This document shows, piece by piece, positions 49,831 through 57,036 of a stretch of 64,000 nucleotides of DNA; position 1 is the stretch's first letter, and each line of letters opens with the position of its first letter. A program made the position numbers and the translations under genes. The notes below the pieces were generated by a model that did no database searches, was not told the DNA's origin, and was given only the letters and a program-made list of their open reading frames with translations. The stretch comes from a virus: positions 1-64,000 of IMG/VR virus record IMGVR_UViG_3300021962_000044, one strand, 5' to 3'.

Positions 49831-50433
49831 TTGACTACACGCATAGAACGAGATTTTTCATTTCAAGCAGGTGTTTATTTCCAAGAAGAATTTTTAATGA
49901 ACGTATATACTATATCATTATATATGGATGTAGAAACAGAATCTATTAGAGAACAAAACGTAGCAATGGAAAGAATCAAATACTTTCTAAATGATTGTTT
50001 AGAGAATAGCATTTTTGTACAAGATACTGAACATAAAATTATTGAGAAATATAATTCATGTGGCTTTAAAGTTTGTACAGTTCCCGAAGAACCTTACGAT
50101 CAAATTATTACTATACTGTTATTAACTAAACTGAATAGCATTACTGAAGGAAGATTAGTAATTACTGATATTACTTTAGGCTCAAGGATAAGCGATCAGG
50201 TTAAGTTTAGTTATGATATTGAAAGTCCACGTGGTCCTTTAGAAGTAGCCGGATGGTGGACAGATAACGGTACATCAATATCAGATCCTGTCAAAAAATC
50301 AGTACGTAAAGACAAAATTGTTAAGTTGTTTAAAACACAATCAACAGATTGGGCAGAATACAATTTAATTTGGAAAGAAAAAGATCCTAAAATTAAAAGT
50401 GAAATTGTTTTCACTACCGATCTTGAAAAATAA
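49831..50433 (+). CDS. Conserved virion-associated protein, unknown function
   Basis: A 200-residue protein: FQAGVYFQEEFLMNVYTISL, QNVAMERIKYFLNDCLENSI, VPEEPYDQIITILLLTKLNS, GRLVITDITLGSRISDQV, GPLEVAGWW. The ordered pattern marks a conserved protein of aquatic T4-like phages with no assigned role. A TTG start two bases after the previous stop is used; the ribosome site is poor, so coupling to the upstream gene is likely. Confidence 0.75.
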   Translation: MTTRIERDFSFQAGVYFQEEFLMNVYTISLYMDVETESIREQNVAMERIKYFLNDCLENSIFVQDTEHKIIEKYNSCGFKVCTVPEEPYDQIITILLLTKLNSITEGRLVITDITLGSRISDQVKFSYDIESPRGPLEVAGWWTDNGTSISDPVKKSVRKDKIVKLFKTQSTDWAEYNLIWKEKDPKIKSEIVFTTDLEK

Positions 50434-50446
50434 CTAACCAAAACTA

Positions 50447-50475
50447 TTGTATACTATTGATAACTATGCTATAAT
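50447..50475 (+). promoter_or_regulatory. Sigma70-type promoter, leaderless start
   Basis: TTGTAT (50447-50452), 17-bp spacer, TATAAT (50470-50475). The ATG at 50482 is 7 nt after the -10 box. Confidence 0.75.
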
Positions 50476-50481
50476 ATACAA

Positions 50482-50988
50482 ATGAAAACTGATAATTATG
50501 GTCAATTAATTTTTAATCAAAATGACCTATGCGAATTATTCTTACAAGACCCTACCCGTACTATCAATAATGCACTAGTTGATAGCGTGATAGAATTTAA
50601 TGGGTTTCTATCATTAGACAATATTCCAAATTTACAATTGTATCAAAAACCAACTATATCACTGGAAGAGTTTGATAACAATAAGCAGAAAAATTGGCAT
50701 ATGCCCAAAGAATATTATGAATTAGATATTGCTAAATGGGTGTTAGATCAATGCAAAAGTGAAGCAGAATTACAACGTGCAGGTGAGGAATTAATTAAGT
50801 TCCAAGAACGTAATATGTTTGTATTATTACAATATTTAAAGTATTTGGTTGACACAATGCGTAAGAATAATATTGTTTGGGGAGTGGGTAGGGGTAGTAG
50901 TGTAGCAAGTTTTGTATTGTTTTTAATAGGAATACACCGTATAAATAGTTTATACTATGATCTATCTATAGATGAGTTTTTAAAATAA
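50482..50988 (+). CDS. DnaE-like (family C) polymerase palm, N-terminal half
   Basis: A 168-residue protein. The last 60 residues align with bacterial DNA polymerase III alpha: FVLLQYLKYLVDTMRKNN matches YFLIVMEFIQWSKDNG, WGVGRGSSVASFVLFLIGI (133-151) matches the GPGRGSGAGSLVAYAL nucleotide-binding loop, and YYDLSIDEFLK (158-168) matches FDLLFERFLN. It ends just where the DFDVDF catalytic strand should begin; that strand opens the protein encoded at 8478. The first 70 residues do not resemble the PHP domain. Predicted leaderless and early. Confidence 0.8.
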   Translation: MKTDNYGQLIFNQNDLCELFLQDPTRTINNALVDSVIEFNGFLSLDNIPNLQLYQKPTISLEEFDNNKQKNWHMPKEYYELDIAKWVLDQCKSEAELQRAGEELIKFQERNMFVLLQYLKYLVDTMRKNNIVWGVGRGSSVASFVLFLIGIHRINSLYYDLSIDEFLK

Positions 50989-50998
50989 GGAGAATATA

Positions 50999-51358
50999 AT
51001 GGCTAATTATAAAACAGCAATGGGTAAAACAGTTGATATGGCTGCATTAACCGCAAGAAATGAAAAAACTAGAGCAGTCGGTAATATGAAAGTTAATGCT
51101 CGAGGTGATACTATTGACGGGCAGGGTCGTATTATTAAAACGGCTACCGCCAAAGTAAATGATTCATATAACAAAACTGTAGGTAATCGTTCAGCACAAC
51201 CGGTACGCAATAAGCCAAAAACATCTGCGGCACCTCCATCAAAACCCGCAATTGATCTATCACAACTAAATGAAATTGAACGTGAATTAGAAGAATCATT
51301 AGAAGATGATTTAGAAATTGAAAAAATTAAAGCACAGGAAATTAAAGGTAAAAAATGA
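50999..51358 (+). CDS. Conserved disordered protein
   Basis: A 119-residue protein (TAMGKTVDMAALTARNEKTR, VGNMKVNARGDTIDGQG, KTVGNRS), basic and Ala/Lys-rich in the middle, with a charged C-terminal helix (LNEIERELEESLEDDLEIEK). It is a typical conserved unknown of T4-like aquatic phages. It follows the polymerase half after an AAGGAGAA ribosome site and overlaps groES by 4 bp. Confidence 0.78.
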   Translation: MANYKTAMGKTVDMAALTARNEKTRAVGNMKVNARGDTIDGQGRIIKTATAKVNDSYNKTVGNRSAQPVRNKPKTSAAPPSKPAIDLSQLNEIERELEESLEDDLEIEKIKAQEIKGKK

Positions 51359-51732
51359 ACCAATACAGTAAACCAGCATTTAGCCCTACTAAAGTAGATA
51401 CAATGAGATTCTTTAAGGATCATATCATTGTATCTGACATGCATTTTGATGAACGTGTAACTTCAGGTGGTATTATCTTAATGGATGATGATAAGAAAAG
51501 TTCTGGCATTAGACCTCGTTGGGCAAAGATTTATGGTATAGGTCCTGATCAAAATGATCCACAATTAGAAATTGGTAAATGGATACTTATTAGTCATGGT
51601 CGGTGGACACGTGGAATTACAGTTGAAACTCCTGCAGGTAAACAAACATTGCGTAAAGTTGATCCTAATGATATACTCTTAGTATCAGATGAACCAATGG
51701 AAGATGAAACAATAAGTGATAAGGTATATTAA
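51355..51732 (+). CDS. GroES-like co-chaperonin (gp31-like)
   Basis: A 125-residue protein. The GroES beta-barrel pattern is present: HIIVSDMHFDE, VTSGGIILMDDD (mobile-loop position), RWAKIYGIGPD, and IGKWILISHGRWTRGI. T4 gp31 replaces host GroES so that GroEL can fold the large capsid protein. The C-terminal tail is acidic and short. It overlaps the preceding gene by ATGA. Confidence 0.85.
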   Translation: MNQYSKPAFSPTKVDTMRFFKDHIIVSDMHFDERVTSGGIILMDDDKKSSGIRPRWAKIYGIGPDQNDPQLEIGKWILISHGRWTRGITVETPAGKQTLRKVDPNDILLVSDEPMEDETISDKVY

Positions 51733-51750
51733 CATGACAGGAGTGGATGA

Positions 51751-51966
51751 ATGAATTCAATTGAGTTAGCGGATCACTTAATATTTCGGGCAAAACATTT
51801 ACATGAATTTACTGTAACTACAACTGTACCCAAAAATCTTAAATTTAATGGTCATATACCATTTGACATTAGTGTAAAAGATGATATACTTAGTGCTATC
51901 GTATATGCTGTAGACTTTGATGAAGCTACAACAATACTTAATAATTATTTGGAAAAACACACATGA
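51751..51966 (+). CDS. Small protein, unknown function
   Basis: A 71-residue protein with AGGAG upstream of its ATG and a 4-bp overlap with the next gene. Mixed alpha/beta, no motif. It lies between groES and the clamp loader. Confidence 0.65.
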   Translation: MNSIELADHLIFRAKHLHEFTVTTTVPKNLKFNGHIPFDISVKDDILSAIVYAVDFDEATTILNNYLEKHT

Positions 51967-52259
51967 TAAATTGGTTAAGACAAAAATTACAAAATTTTCT
52001 GCATCCACAATATCCACATGACAGTGATGTAGTAGAAACAAAAACTCATAGAAGAGGTGTTCTAGTTAGAGGATCAAGTCTTGATAGTAGAGGTATGAGT
52101 TTTACTATCCATATGGCTAGTGGTGGATATGTTTTAGAATACTCATCTTATGATGACAAAACAGATAGACATAACCATAATTTACATATTATCCCTTCCG
52201 ACCAAGATATGGGTCAGGGTATCGCACATATTATCACATTAGAAATGTTAAGAAAATGA
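51963..52259 (+). CDS. Small conserved protein, unknown function
   Basis: A 98-residue protein. A short basic N-terminal helix is followed by a beta-rich domain (GMSFTIHMASGGYVLEY, NLHIIPSDQDMGQGIAHI). The overlap with gp44 (ATGA) suggests coupled expression with the clamp loader. I do not recognise a function. Confidence 0.72.
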   Translation: MINWLRQKLQNFLHPQYPHDSDVVETKTHRRGVLVRGSSLDSRGMSFTIHMASGGYVLEYSSYDDKTDRHNHNLHIIPSDQDMGQGIAHIITLEMLRK

Positions 52260-53182
52260 ATAAGAAACTTTGGGTAGAATCATACAGGCCGAACACAATA
52301 GCAGACTATGTGTTTGTAGATGAACGACAAAAGAATCAAGTAGAGGGTTGGGTTAAAGATGGATCTATCCCTCATTTATTACTATCAGGTGATCCGGGTA
52401 CAGGCAAAACAACTCTTGCTAAAGTACTGATCCACGAACTTGATGTAAGTGAATATGATGTATTGGAGATCAATGCATCACGTGAGAATAGCGTAGATGT
52501 TGTACGTAACAAGATTGTTAACTTTGTACAAACAATGCCTTTTGGTAGCTTCAAAGTAGTATTATTAGATGAAGCAGATTATTTGACACCAGCTGGTCAA
52601 GCGGCATTACGTAATGATATGGAAGCATATCATATGACAGCAAGATTTATTTTAACTTGTAACTATCAGCATAGAATTATCCCTGCATTGAAGTCACGAT
52701 GCCATGAGTTTCACATTACAAAAACAGATAAAACAGAGTTCACTGCGAGAGCGGCAACTGTGTTAGTAAGTGAAAACATTGAATTTGATTTAGATGATTT
52801 AGATAGTTATGTTCGTGCCACATATCCAGATTTGCGTAAATGTTTAAATCAGTTACAGGTTAATAGTAGTACAGGGAAACTATTACCACCACAAACACAA
52901 GGATCTAGTGAGAATGAATTATTAGTTGATGCAACTAATTTATTTAAAGCAGGCAAAATCCTTGAGGGTAGACAACAGTTATTACAATATATTGCTTTGT
53001 ATCCTACACGTATTGAAGATACATATGCATGGATGTATCAAAATTTAGATTTATGGGGTAAGTCTAATGAGAAGCGTGATGCTAGTATTATTGTTATTAG
53101 AAATGGTTTAGCTAATCTAAGTTTAGTGGGTATACCTGAAATTAGTTTGGCAGCAACTCTTTGCGAACTTTCTGCGTTATAG
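52256..53182 (+). CDS. 44: Sliding clamp loader large subunit (gp44-like)
   Basis: A 308-residue AAA+ protein of the RFC/gp44 class. WVESYRPN at the N-terminus, Walker A GDPGTGKT (45-52), DEAD (105-108), and the SRC motif (147-149) with its arginine finger are all present, followed by the helical collar. Together with gp62 it opens and loads the gp45 ring. Overlaps the preceding small gene by 4 bp. Confidence 0.93.
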   Translation: MNKKLWVESYRPNTIADYVFVDERQKNQVEGWVKDGSIPHLLLSGDPGTGKTTLAKVLIHELDVSEYDVLEINASRENSVDVVRNKIVNFVQTMPFGSFKVVLLDEADYLTPAGQAALRNDMEAYHMTARFILTCNYQHRIIPALKSRCHEFHITKTDKTEFTARAATVLVSENIEFDLDDLDSYVRATYPDLRKCLNQLQVNSSTGKLLPPQTQGSSENELLVDATNLFKAGKILEGRQQLLQYIALYPTRIEDTYAWMYQNLDLWGKSNEKRDASIIVIRNGLANLSLVGIPEISLAATLCELSAL

Positions 53183-53192
53183 GATTATCAAC

Positions 53193-53465
53193 ATGAGATA
53201 TTTATTAATTACATTCATGAGAAAGCCCAATGGGCAAATTGATGAACAAGTAGCGGTATCAAAAAAAGTTAAACCAAGTGACTTGCAGACCTGTAATGTT
53301 ATATTAGATTATGCTAATAAAACAGTAGATAAATGCGTAATTGAAGGTAAAGCTTTAGATAGAGAGTGGGATAAGATGCATGAATATTATGTAAAGATTT
53401 ATCCTAATCTTATTTCACAACTTGAAAAAGAAGCAAGTATTACTGCAAAGACAAATGGGGCCTAA
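53193..53465 (+). CDS. Small conserved protein after gp44
   Basis: A 90-residue protein (RYLLITFMRKPNGQIDEQVA, QTCNVILDYANKTVDKCVIE, REWDKMHEYYVKIYP). It is a conserved unknown often beside clamp-loader genes in aquatic T4-like phages, judging from memory. Its stop codon lies in the loop of the terminator that follows. Confidence 0.75.
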   Translation: MRYLLITFMRKPNGQIDEQVAVSKKVKPSDLQTCNVILDYANKTVDKCVIEGKALDREWDKMHEYYVKIYPNLISQLEKEASITAKTNGA

Positions 53466-53476
53466 GCCCCATTTTG
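53453..53476. terminator. Bidirectional terminator between convergent genes
   Basis: AAATGGGGC, CTAA loop, GCCCCATTT. It separates the gp44 operon from the minus-strand phoH gene. Confidence 0.88.
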
Positions 53477-54259
53477 TTAACTGTATAAGTTAAGCACATG
53501 TTCAATGATTTTATGTCGTTGAACGTCTTTGAGTTCAAATTTGCATAATTGCAATCCCGGAATCACCCCCTTCCTCAATCGATTTTGTAAATCTAATAGC
53601 CCATTGTCGGCTGTTTTACGATCGGCTTGTTCAATATCGCCAGTAATTACAATCTTACTACCGACGCCGATTCTGGTCATAATCATTTTAAGTTGACCCG
53701 GGGTTGCGTTTTGTGCTTCGTCTAATACTACCCAACTATGTTTGAAATTTCGTCCTCGACAAAATGCTAGAGGTGCAATTTCCACTATCTGTTCTTCTAG
53801 CATGTGGGCTATTTCCTTTGTTGTGTAGAATTCACGCAAAACGTCTAATAACGGTCTAGTCCATGGTTCCATCTTTTGATTGATATCTCCTGGCAAAAAC
53901 CCGTGTTTTTCGTCATCAACACCTACTGCAGGCCTAGATAATATAATTCTATCACATTCACCATTACGCATAGCTTTTATGGCAGCAAGCATAGCTAAGT
54001 AAGTTTTACCAGTACCCGCAGGACCTGTGACTACGACAATATCTGTCTGCTCATCCAGTAGTGCGAGGATATAATTTTCTTGGTTAACTGACTTAGGGAT
54101 AAGTTGAACGGGCTTTTTATTGACCCGCATTTCCCGTTGTGCTTGTGCGAAATCTATCGTTTTTGATTCATGTGTGTAAAATGTTTGATTATCTTGTTTT
54201 TTACTGTGTGAAAACCGTGTGTCTTGTGTACGTAATGCGCTAGTTTTTCTTTTGCTCAA
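53477..54259 (-). CDS. phoH: PhoH-like ATPase
   Basis: A 260-residue PhoH-family protein. The P-loop is VTGPAGTGKT; LSRPAVGVDDEKHGFLPGD, the Walker B VVLDEAQN and ITGDIEQADR are the family signatures. PhoH proteins are ATPases linked to RNA metabolism and are a common aquatic-phage gene. The TTG at 54259 is chosen as the start because AAGGAG is 7 bases upstream; upstream in-frame starts lack a ribosome site. The first 50 residues are basic and flexible. Confidence 0.92.
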   Translation of the reverse strand: MSKRKTSALRTQDTRFSHSKKQDNQTFYTHESKTIDFAQAQREMRVNKKPVQLIPKSVNQENYILALLDEQTDIVVVTGPAGTGKTYLAMLAAIKAMRNGECDRIILSRPAVGVDDEKHGFLPGDINQKMEPWTRPLLDVLREFYTTKEIAHMLEEQIVEIAPLAFCRGRNFKHSWVVLDEAQNATPGQLKMIMTRIGVGSKIVITGDIEQADRKTADNGLLDLQNRLRKGVIPGLQLCKFELKDVQRHKIIEHVLNLYS

Positions 54260-54359
54260 GTTAATTCTCCTTTGTAGAGCGTGAGTTCTCATAACACTCA
54301 AGTTTATTTAAGGTCAATACTATCAGTCATAGTAGCATACTTATTGTGTAGCCATTAAT

Positions 54360-54367
54360 GATAAATA
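54360..54367 (+). promoter_or_regulatory. Distal late promoter of a tandem pair
   Basis: GATAAATA, 57 bp upstream of a second GATAAATA at 54417. The palindrome at 54380-54399 lies between them. Confidence 0.65.
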
Positions 54368-54379
54368 TTAGGCTACGGT

Positions 54380-54399
54380 ATCAAATATCGTTATTTGAT
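54380..54399. repeat. Palindrome between tandem late promoters
   Basis: ATCAAATA, TCGT, TATTTGAT: perfect 8-bp arms with a 4-base loop. It could be a protein-binding site or an RNA hairpin in the longer transcript. Confidence 0.6.
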
Positions 54400-54416
54400 G
54401 TATTCAAACTATAAAA

Positions 54417-54424
54417 GATAAATA
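54417..54424 (+). promoter_or_regulatory. Proximal late promoter, near-leaderless start
   Basis: GATAAATA; predicted start 54430, one base before the ATG at 54431. Confidence 0.75.
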
Positions 54425-54430
54425 CTTTAT

Positions 54431-55039
54431 ATGAAAACCGCAGACGAATTTTTTGACAACGTTGATTATGTTAGCATAATCGATACCGTTAAGGGTATAT
54501 TTACCAGTGACGGCTCAATGGCTGTTTTACTAGACTACGAGCGAGTCTTAGATGAAGCCGACTTATATGCATTTAAGAACTGGGAATTGGGCGAATTAGT
54601 TCAGGGCCCTGACGTTAAACGCTATACAGTAGCATGTATATTCATGTATCCATACAAATTAATGCCCGACCCACGTGGTGCTAAACGTTTAGCTAGTGTG
54701 GGATGCAAAATCAAGTTTAAAAAGACTAAGATTAAGGTTCCGGTAGCTGTGACTAATCCAGATGATTATATCCCGGGTACAAGATATCCAAAAACAGCTT
54801 TACGTGAAGTATGGCTAGTATATATTGAAATGCCCAAAGAATTGATGGATGATATCCGTGAAGGTTCTATTGACTTGGCTGGTCAGAATATTGACTTGAA
54901 TGAGTTAGATGATGCCTACGATGCTGATTTAGATAAAGAAGATACCGGTGAAGAGGAAGATCAACAACAGGATATGATGGATCAAACCGGTACAGCAGCT
55001 CCTGGAATGGGAATGCCTCCTCCATTACCGGCAATGTAA
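54431..55039 (+). CDS. Conserved late protein, unknown function
   Basis: A 202-residue protein: ADEFFDNVDYVSIIDTVKGI, MAVLLDYERVLDEADLYAF, NWELGELVQGPDVKRY, CIFMYPYKLMPDPRGAKRL, REVWLVYIEMPKELM. The ordered pattern marks a conserved virion-type protein of aquatic phages. The C-terminal 50 residues are acidic, then Met/Pro-rich. Tandem late promoters suggest high expression. Head or neck component is a guess. Confidence 0.75.
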   Translation: MKTADEFFDNVDYVSIIDTVKGIFTSDGSMAVLLDYERVLDEADLYAFKNWELGELVQGPDVKRYTVACIFMYPYKLMPDPRGAKRLASVGCKIKFKKTKIKVPVAVTNPDDYIPGTRYPKTALREVWLVYIEMPKELMDDIREGSIDLAGQNIDLNELDDAYDADLDKEDTGEEEDQQQDMMDQTGTAAPGMGMPPPLPAM

Positions 55040-55040
55040 T

Positions 55041-55598
55041 ATGACAAATAAAACTATATTAAATGAAGGTTTAGAATATCACGACTTAGTAGGTCAAATG
55101 CTTCCTACCGTAACTGTAGATGAATATGCGGCTCATATGGGTGAAGATAGTGAAATAGTAACATTAGCATTTACTGTTAAAAGTGAAGCTGCCGGAAATG
55201 ATTTAGCTGATTGGTTTGAACGTGGTTATGATTTTGTATTAGATGCACAAGTTAGCGAAGGTGAAGTTAAGCCCGGGCAATATCTAGTATTTGTTGAAAT
55301 GAATCGTAGAAGTAGTGTACCTAAACGTATCATTGAATTGTTAGATGATTTAGAAACATTAACTGCTATACCAGTTAAAGATTGGACAGTTGTTGTTGAT
55401 GATGAAGAATACTCACCAGAAGAAGATGTATTGAAACAAGTTATTACTATCAGTCCGCATGAATATCGTGAAACTGAAGAAGTTGATGAAGAAGAAATTA
55501 ATGAAATGCGTGAAAGAGCTGGATTAGAAGTTAAAGTACTTCATGCTGATAAACAAGATGCTGAAATAAAAGCATTTAAATCAATGGCGGGATTATAA
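55041..55598 (+). CDS. Conserved late protein, unknown function
   Basis: A 185-residue acidic protein. The middle (AGNDLADWFERGYDFVLDAQ, PGQYLVFVEMNRRSSVPKRI) looks like a ferredoxin-type domain. LNEGLE near the N-terminus and the acidic stretch EEVDEEEINE are present. It is one base after the previous stop (TAATATG), so it is coupled. I cannot assign a function. Confidence 0.72.
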   Translation: MTNKTILNEGLEYHDLVGQMLPTVTVDEYAAHMGEDSEIVTLAFTVKSEAAGNDLADWFERGYDFVLDAQVSEGEVKPGQYLVFVEMNRRSSVPKRIIELLDDLETLTAIPVKDWTVVVDDEEYSPEEDVLKQVITISPHEYRETEEVDEEEINEMRERAGLEVKVLHADKQDAEIKAFKSMAGL

Positions 55599-55600
55599 GA

Positions 55601-56176
55601 ATGGCAACAATATTACCTAAAAAAGCCGGATTTGAACAACCAATGGCATTGGATGATGATCACTATACAACATTGGCAGCTGATCCTAGTATTAATCAAT
55701 TCCCTCAAGGTAGTAGTTATGGTAGTACCTCTTTCGGTAATAACAGTATGAGTGCAGGTGGTTTTGGGTCACCAAACTCATTTTCAAGCCCAAACTTCAA
55801 TCAACAATCAACTTCAGGATTTGGAAGCACACAAAACGTTAATCAATCAAATAGCAATCAACCAGTACTCACAGGAGCCGCACCAACAAATGCTGCCAGT
55901 GGGGCAGATGTATTAGTAGCTAACGACAACACAGATTGGATTAACAAAAAATGGCGTCCAGTTATGGGTTGGATCTATATGCTAACTTGTACCATGGACT
56001 TTGTTATATTTCCAATCTTATGGAGCTTATTACAAGCAATGAGCAAGGGATCAGTTACAATGCAATGGCAACCACTAACATTGCAAGGTGCCGGTCTTTA
56101 TCACATCGCTATGGGTGCTGTTCTTGGTATTGCGGCTTATGGTCGTACAAAAGAAAAGATTGAGGGTAAATCTTAA
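55601..56176 (+). CDS. Holin-like membrane protein with disordered FG/N-rich N-terminus
   Basis: A 191-residue protein. Residues 1-105 are low-complexity, rich in Asn, Ser, Gly and Phe (SYGSTSFGNNSM, GGFGSPNSF, SGFGSTQN). Residues about 118-185 contain two to three membrane segments (VMGWIYMLTCTMDFVIFPIL, LYHIAMGAVLGIAAYG) preceded by KKWRP, the pattern of 3-TM phage holins. It may form the lysis pore with the GH19 endolysin. The disordered N-terminal half is unusual for a holin, so another membrane role is possible. Confidence 0.7.
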   Translation: MATILPKKAGFEQPMALDDDHYTTLAADPSINQFPQGSSYGSTSFGNNSMSAGGFGSPNSFSSPNFNQQSTSGFGSTQNVNQSNSNQPVLTGAAPTNAASGADVLVANDNTDWINKKWRPVMGWIYMLTCTMDFVIFPILWSLLQAMSKGSVTMQWQPLTLQGAGLYHIAMGAVLGIAAYGRTKEKIEGKS

Positions 56177-56177
56177 T

Positions 56178-56205
56178 TTGACAAATAGCACAACGGTGTT
56201 ATAAT
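56178..56205 (+). promoter_or_regulatory. Consensus sigma70 promoter, leaderless dnaJ
   Basis: TTGACA (56178-56183), 16-bp spacer, TATAAT (56200-56205). The ATG at 56212 is 7 nt after the -10 box. Confidence 0.85.
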
Positions 56206-56211
56206 AGTTAA

Positions 56212-57012
56212 ATGGAACATTATCAAACTTTAGGGGTAGCTAAAACTGCTACGCCTGATGAAATTAAAAAAGCATATCGCAAGTTAGCAAGTCAACATCA
56301 CCCTGATAAAGGTGGTGATACTGCTACATTTCAAAAAATTCAAATTGCATATGATATTTTAAGCGATCCTGAAAAACGTAAACAATATGACAATCCAATG
56401 CCTCAAGGTTTTCCTGGAGGTCATCCAGGACAAGGTGGATTCCATTTCAATATGAATGGTTTCAGCATGGATGATATATTTGGACAAATGTTTAAACAAC
56501 ATCATCAACAGCAACAGCAACAACAAGTATACAGAACAAGTGTTTGGATTAATTTGGAACAAGTATATTCGGGCGGGGAGCAAACAATGAAGTTGCAAAC
56601 TCAGCATAAAGCGCATATGATAAAGATTGATATACCCAAAGGTATACAAGAAGGTGGTCAAATACGTTATGAAAATATAGTTGATGGAGCACCTTTAATA
56701 GTAGAATTTAGAATTCATAATCATTTGAAATATGAAAGAAGAATTAATGACTTATACTGCAATCAACCCATATCAGTATTAGATTTAATTGTTGGAACAA
56801 GTTTTGAATTTACTACCCTGGGTGGTAAAACCCTAGAAGTAACAATTCCTCCCAAAACTCAACCGCATATGCATGTGAAATTAGGTGGGCATGGATTGCC
56901 AATACAAGGAACTATTGCGTATGGAGACCAAATACTATTGCTAAAACCCTTTATACCTGATATAGTTGATAGTCGTATAACTGATAGCATTTTGCTATCT
57001 AAATCTGAGTAA
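56212..57012 (+). CDS. DnaJ-like co-chaperone (CbpA type)
   Basis: A 266-residue protein. The J domain has the HPD motif at residues 30-32. A Gly/Phe-rich linker with a Gln/His-rich run (HHQQQQQQQ) follows, then two substrate-binding beta domains (VWINLEQVYSGGEQTMKL, MIKIDIPKGIQEGGQIRY, LEVTIPPKTQPHMHVKLGGHG). The zinc finger of DnaJ is absent, so it is of the CbpA/type II class. It would recruit and stimulate host DnaK. It is leaderless and early, and clpA follows after 24 bp. Confidence 0.9.
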   Translation: MEHYQTLGVAKTATPDEIKKAYRKLASQHHPDKGGDTATFQKIQIAYDILSDPEKRKQYDNPMPQGFPGGHPGQGGFHFNMNGFSMDDIFGQMFKQHHQQQQQQQVYRTSVWINLEQVYSGGEQTMKLQTQHKAHMIKIDIPKGIQEGGQIRYENIVDGAPLIVEFRIHNHLKYERRINDLYCNQPISVLDLIVGTSFEFTTLGGKTLEVTIPPKTQPHMHVKLGGHGLPIQGTIAYGDQILLLKPFIPDIVDSRITDSILLSKSE

Positions 57013-57036
57013 ATAATTTTTTAAAAGGAACTGAAT

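Noticed and set aside
54260-54301. Upstream N-terminal extension of PhoH
   Set aside because: Upstream in-frame starts have no ribosome site, whereas the TTG at 54259 has AAGGAG at proper spacing.
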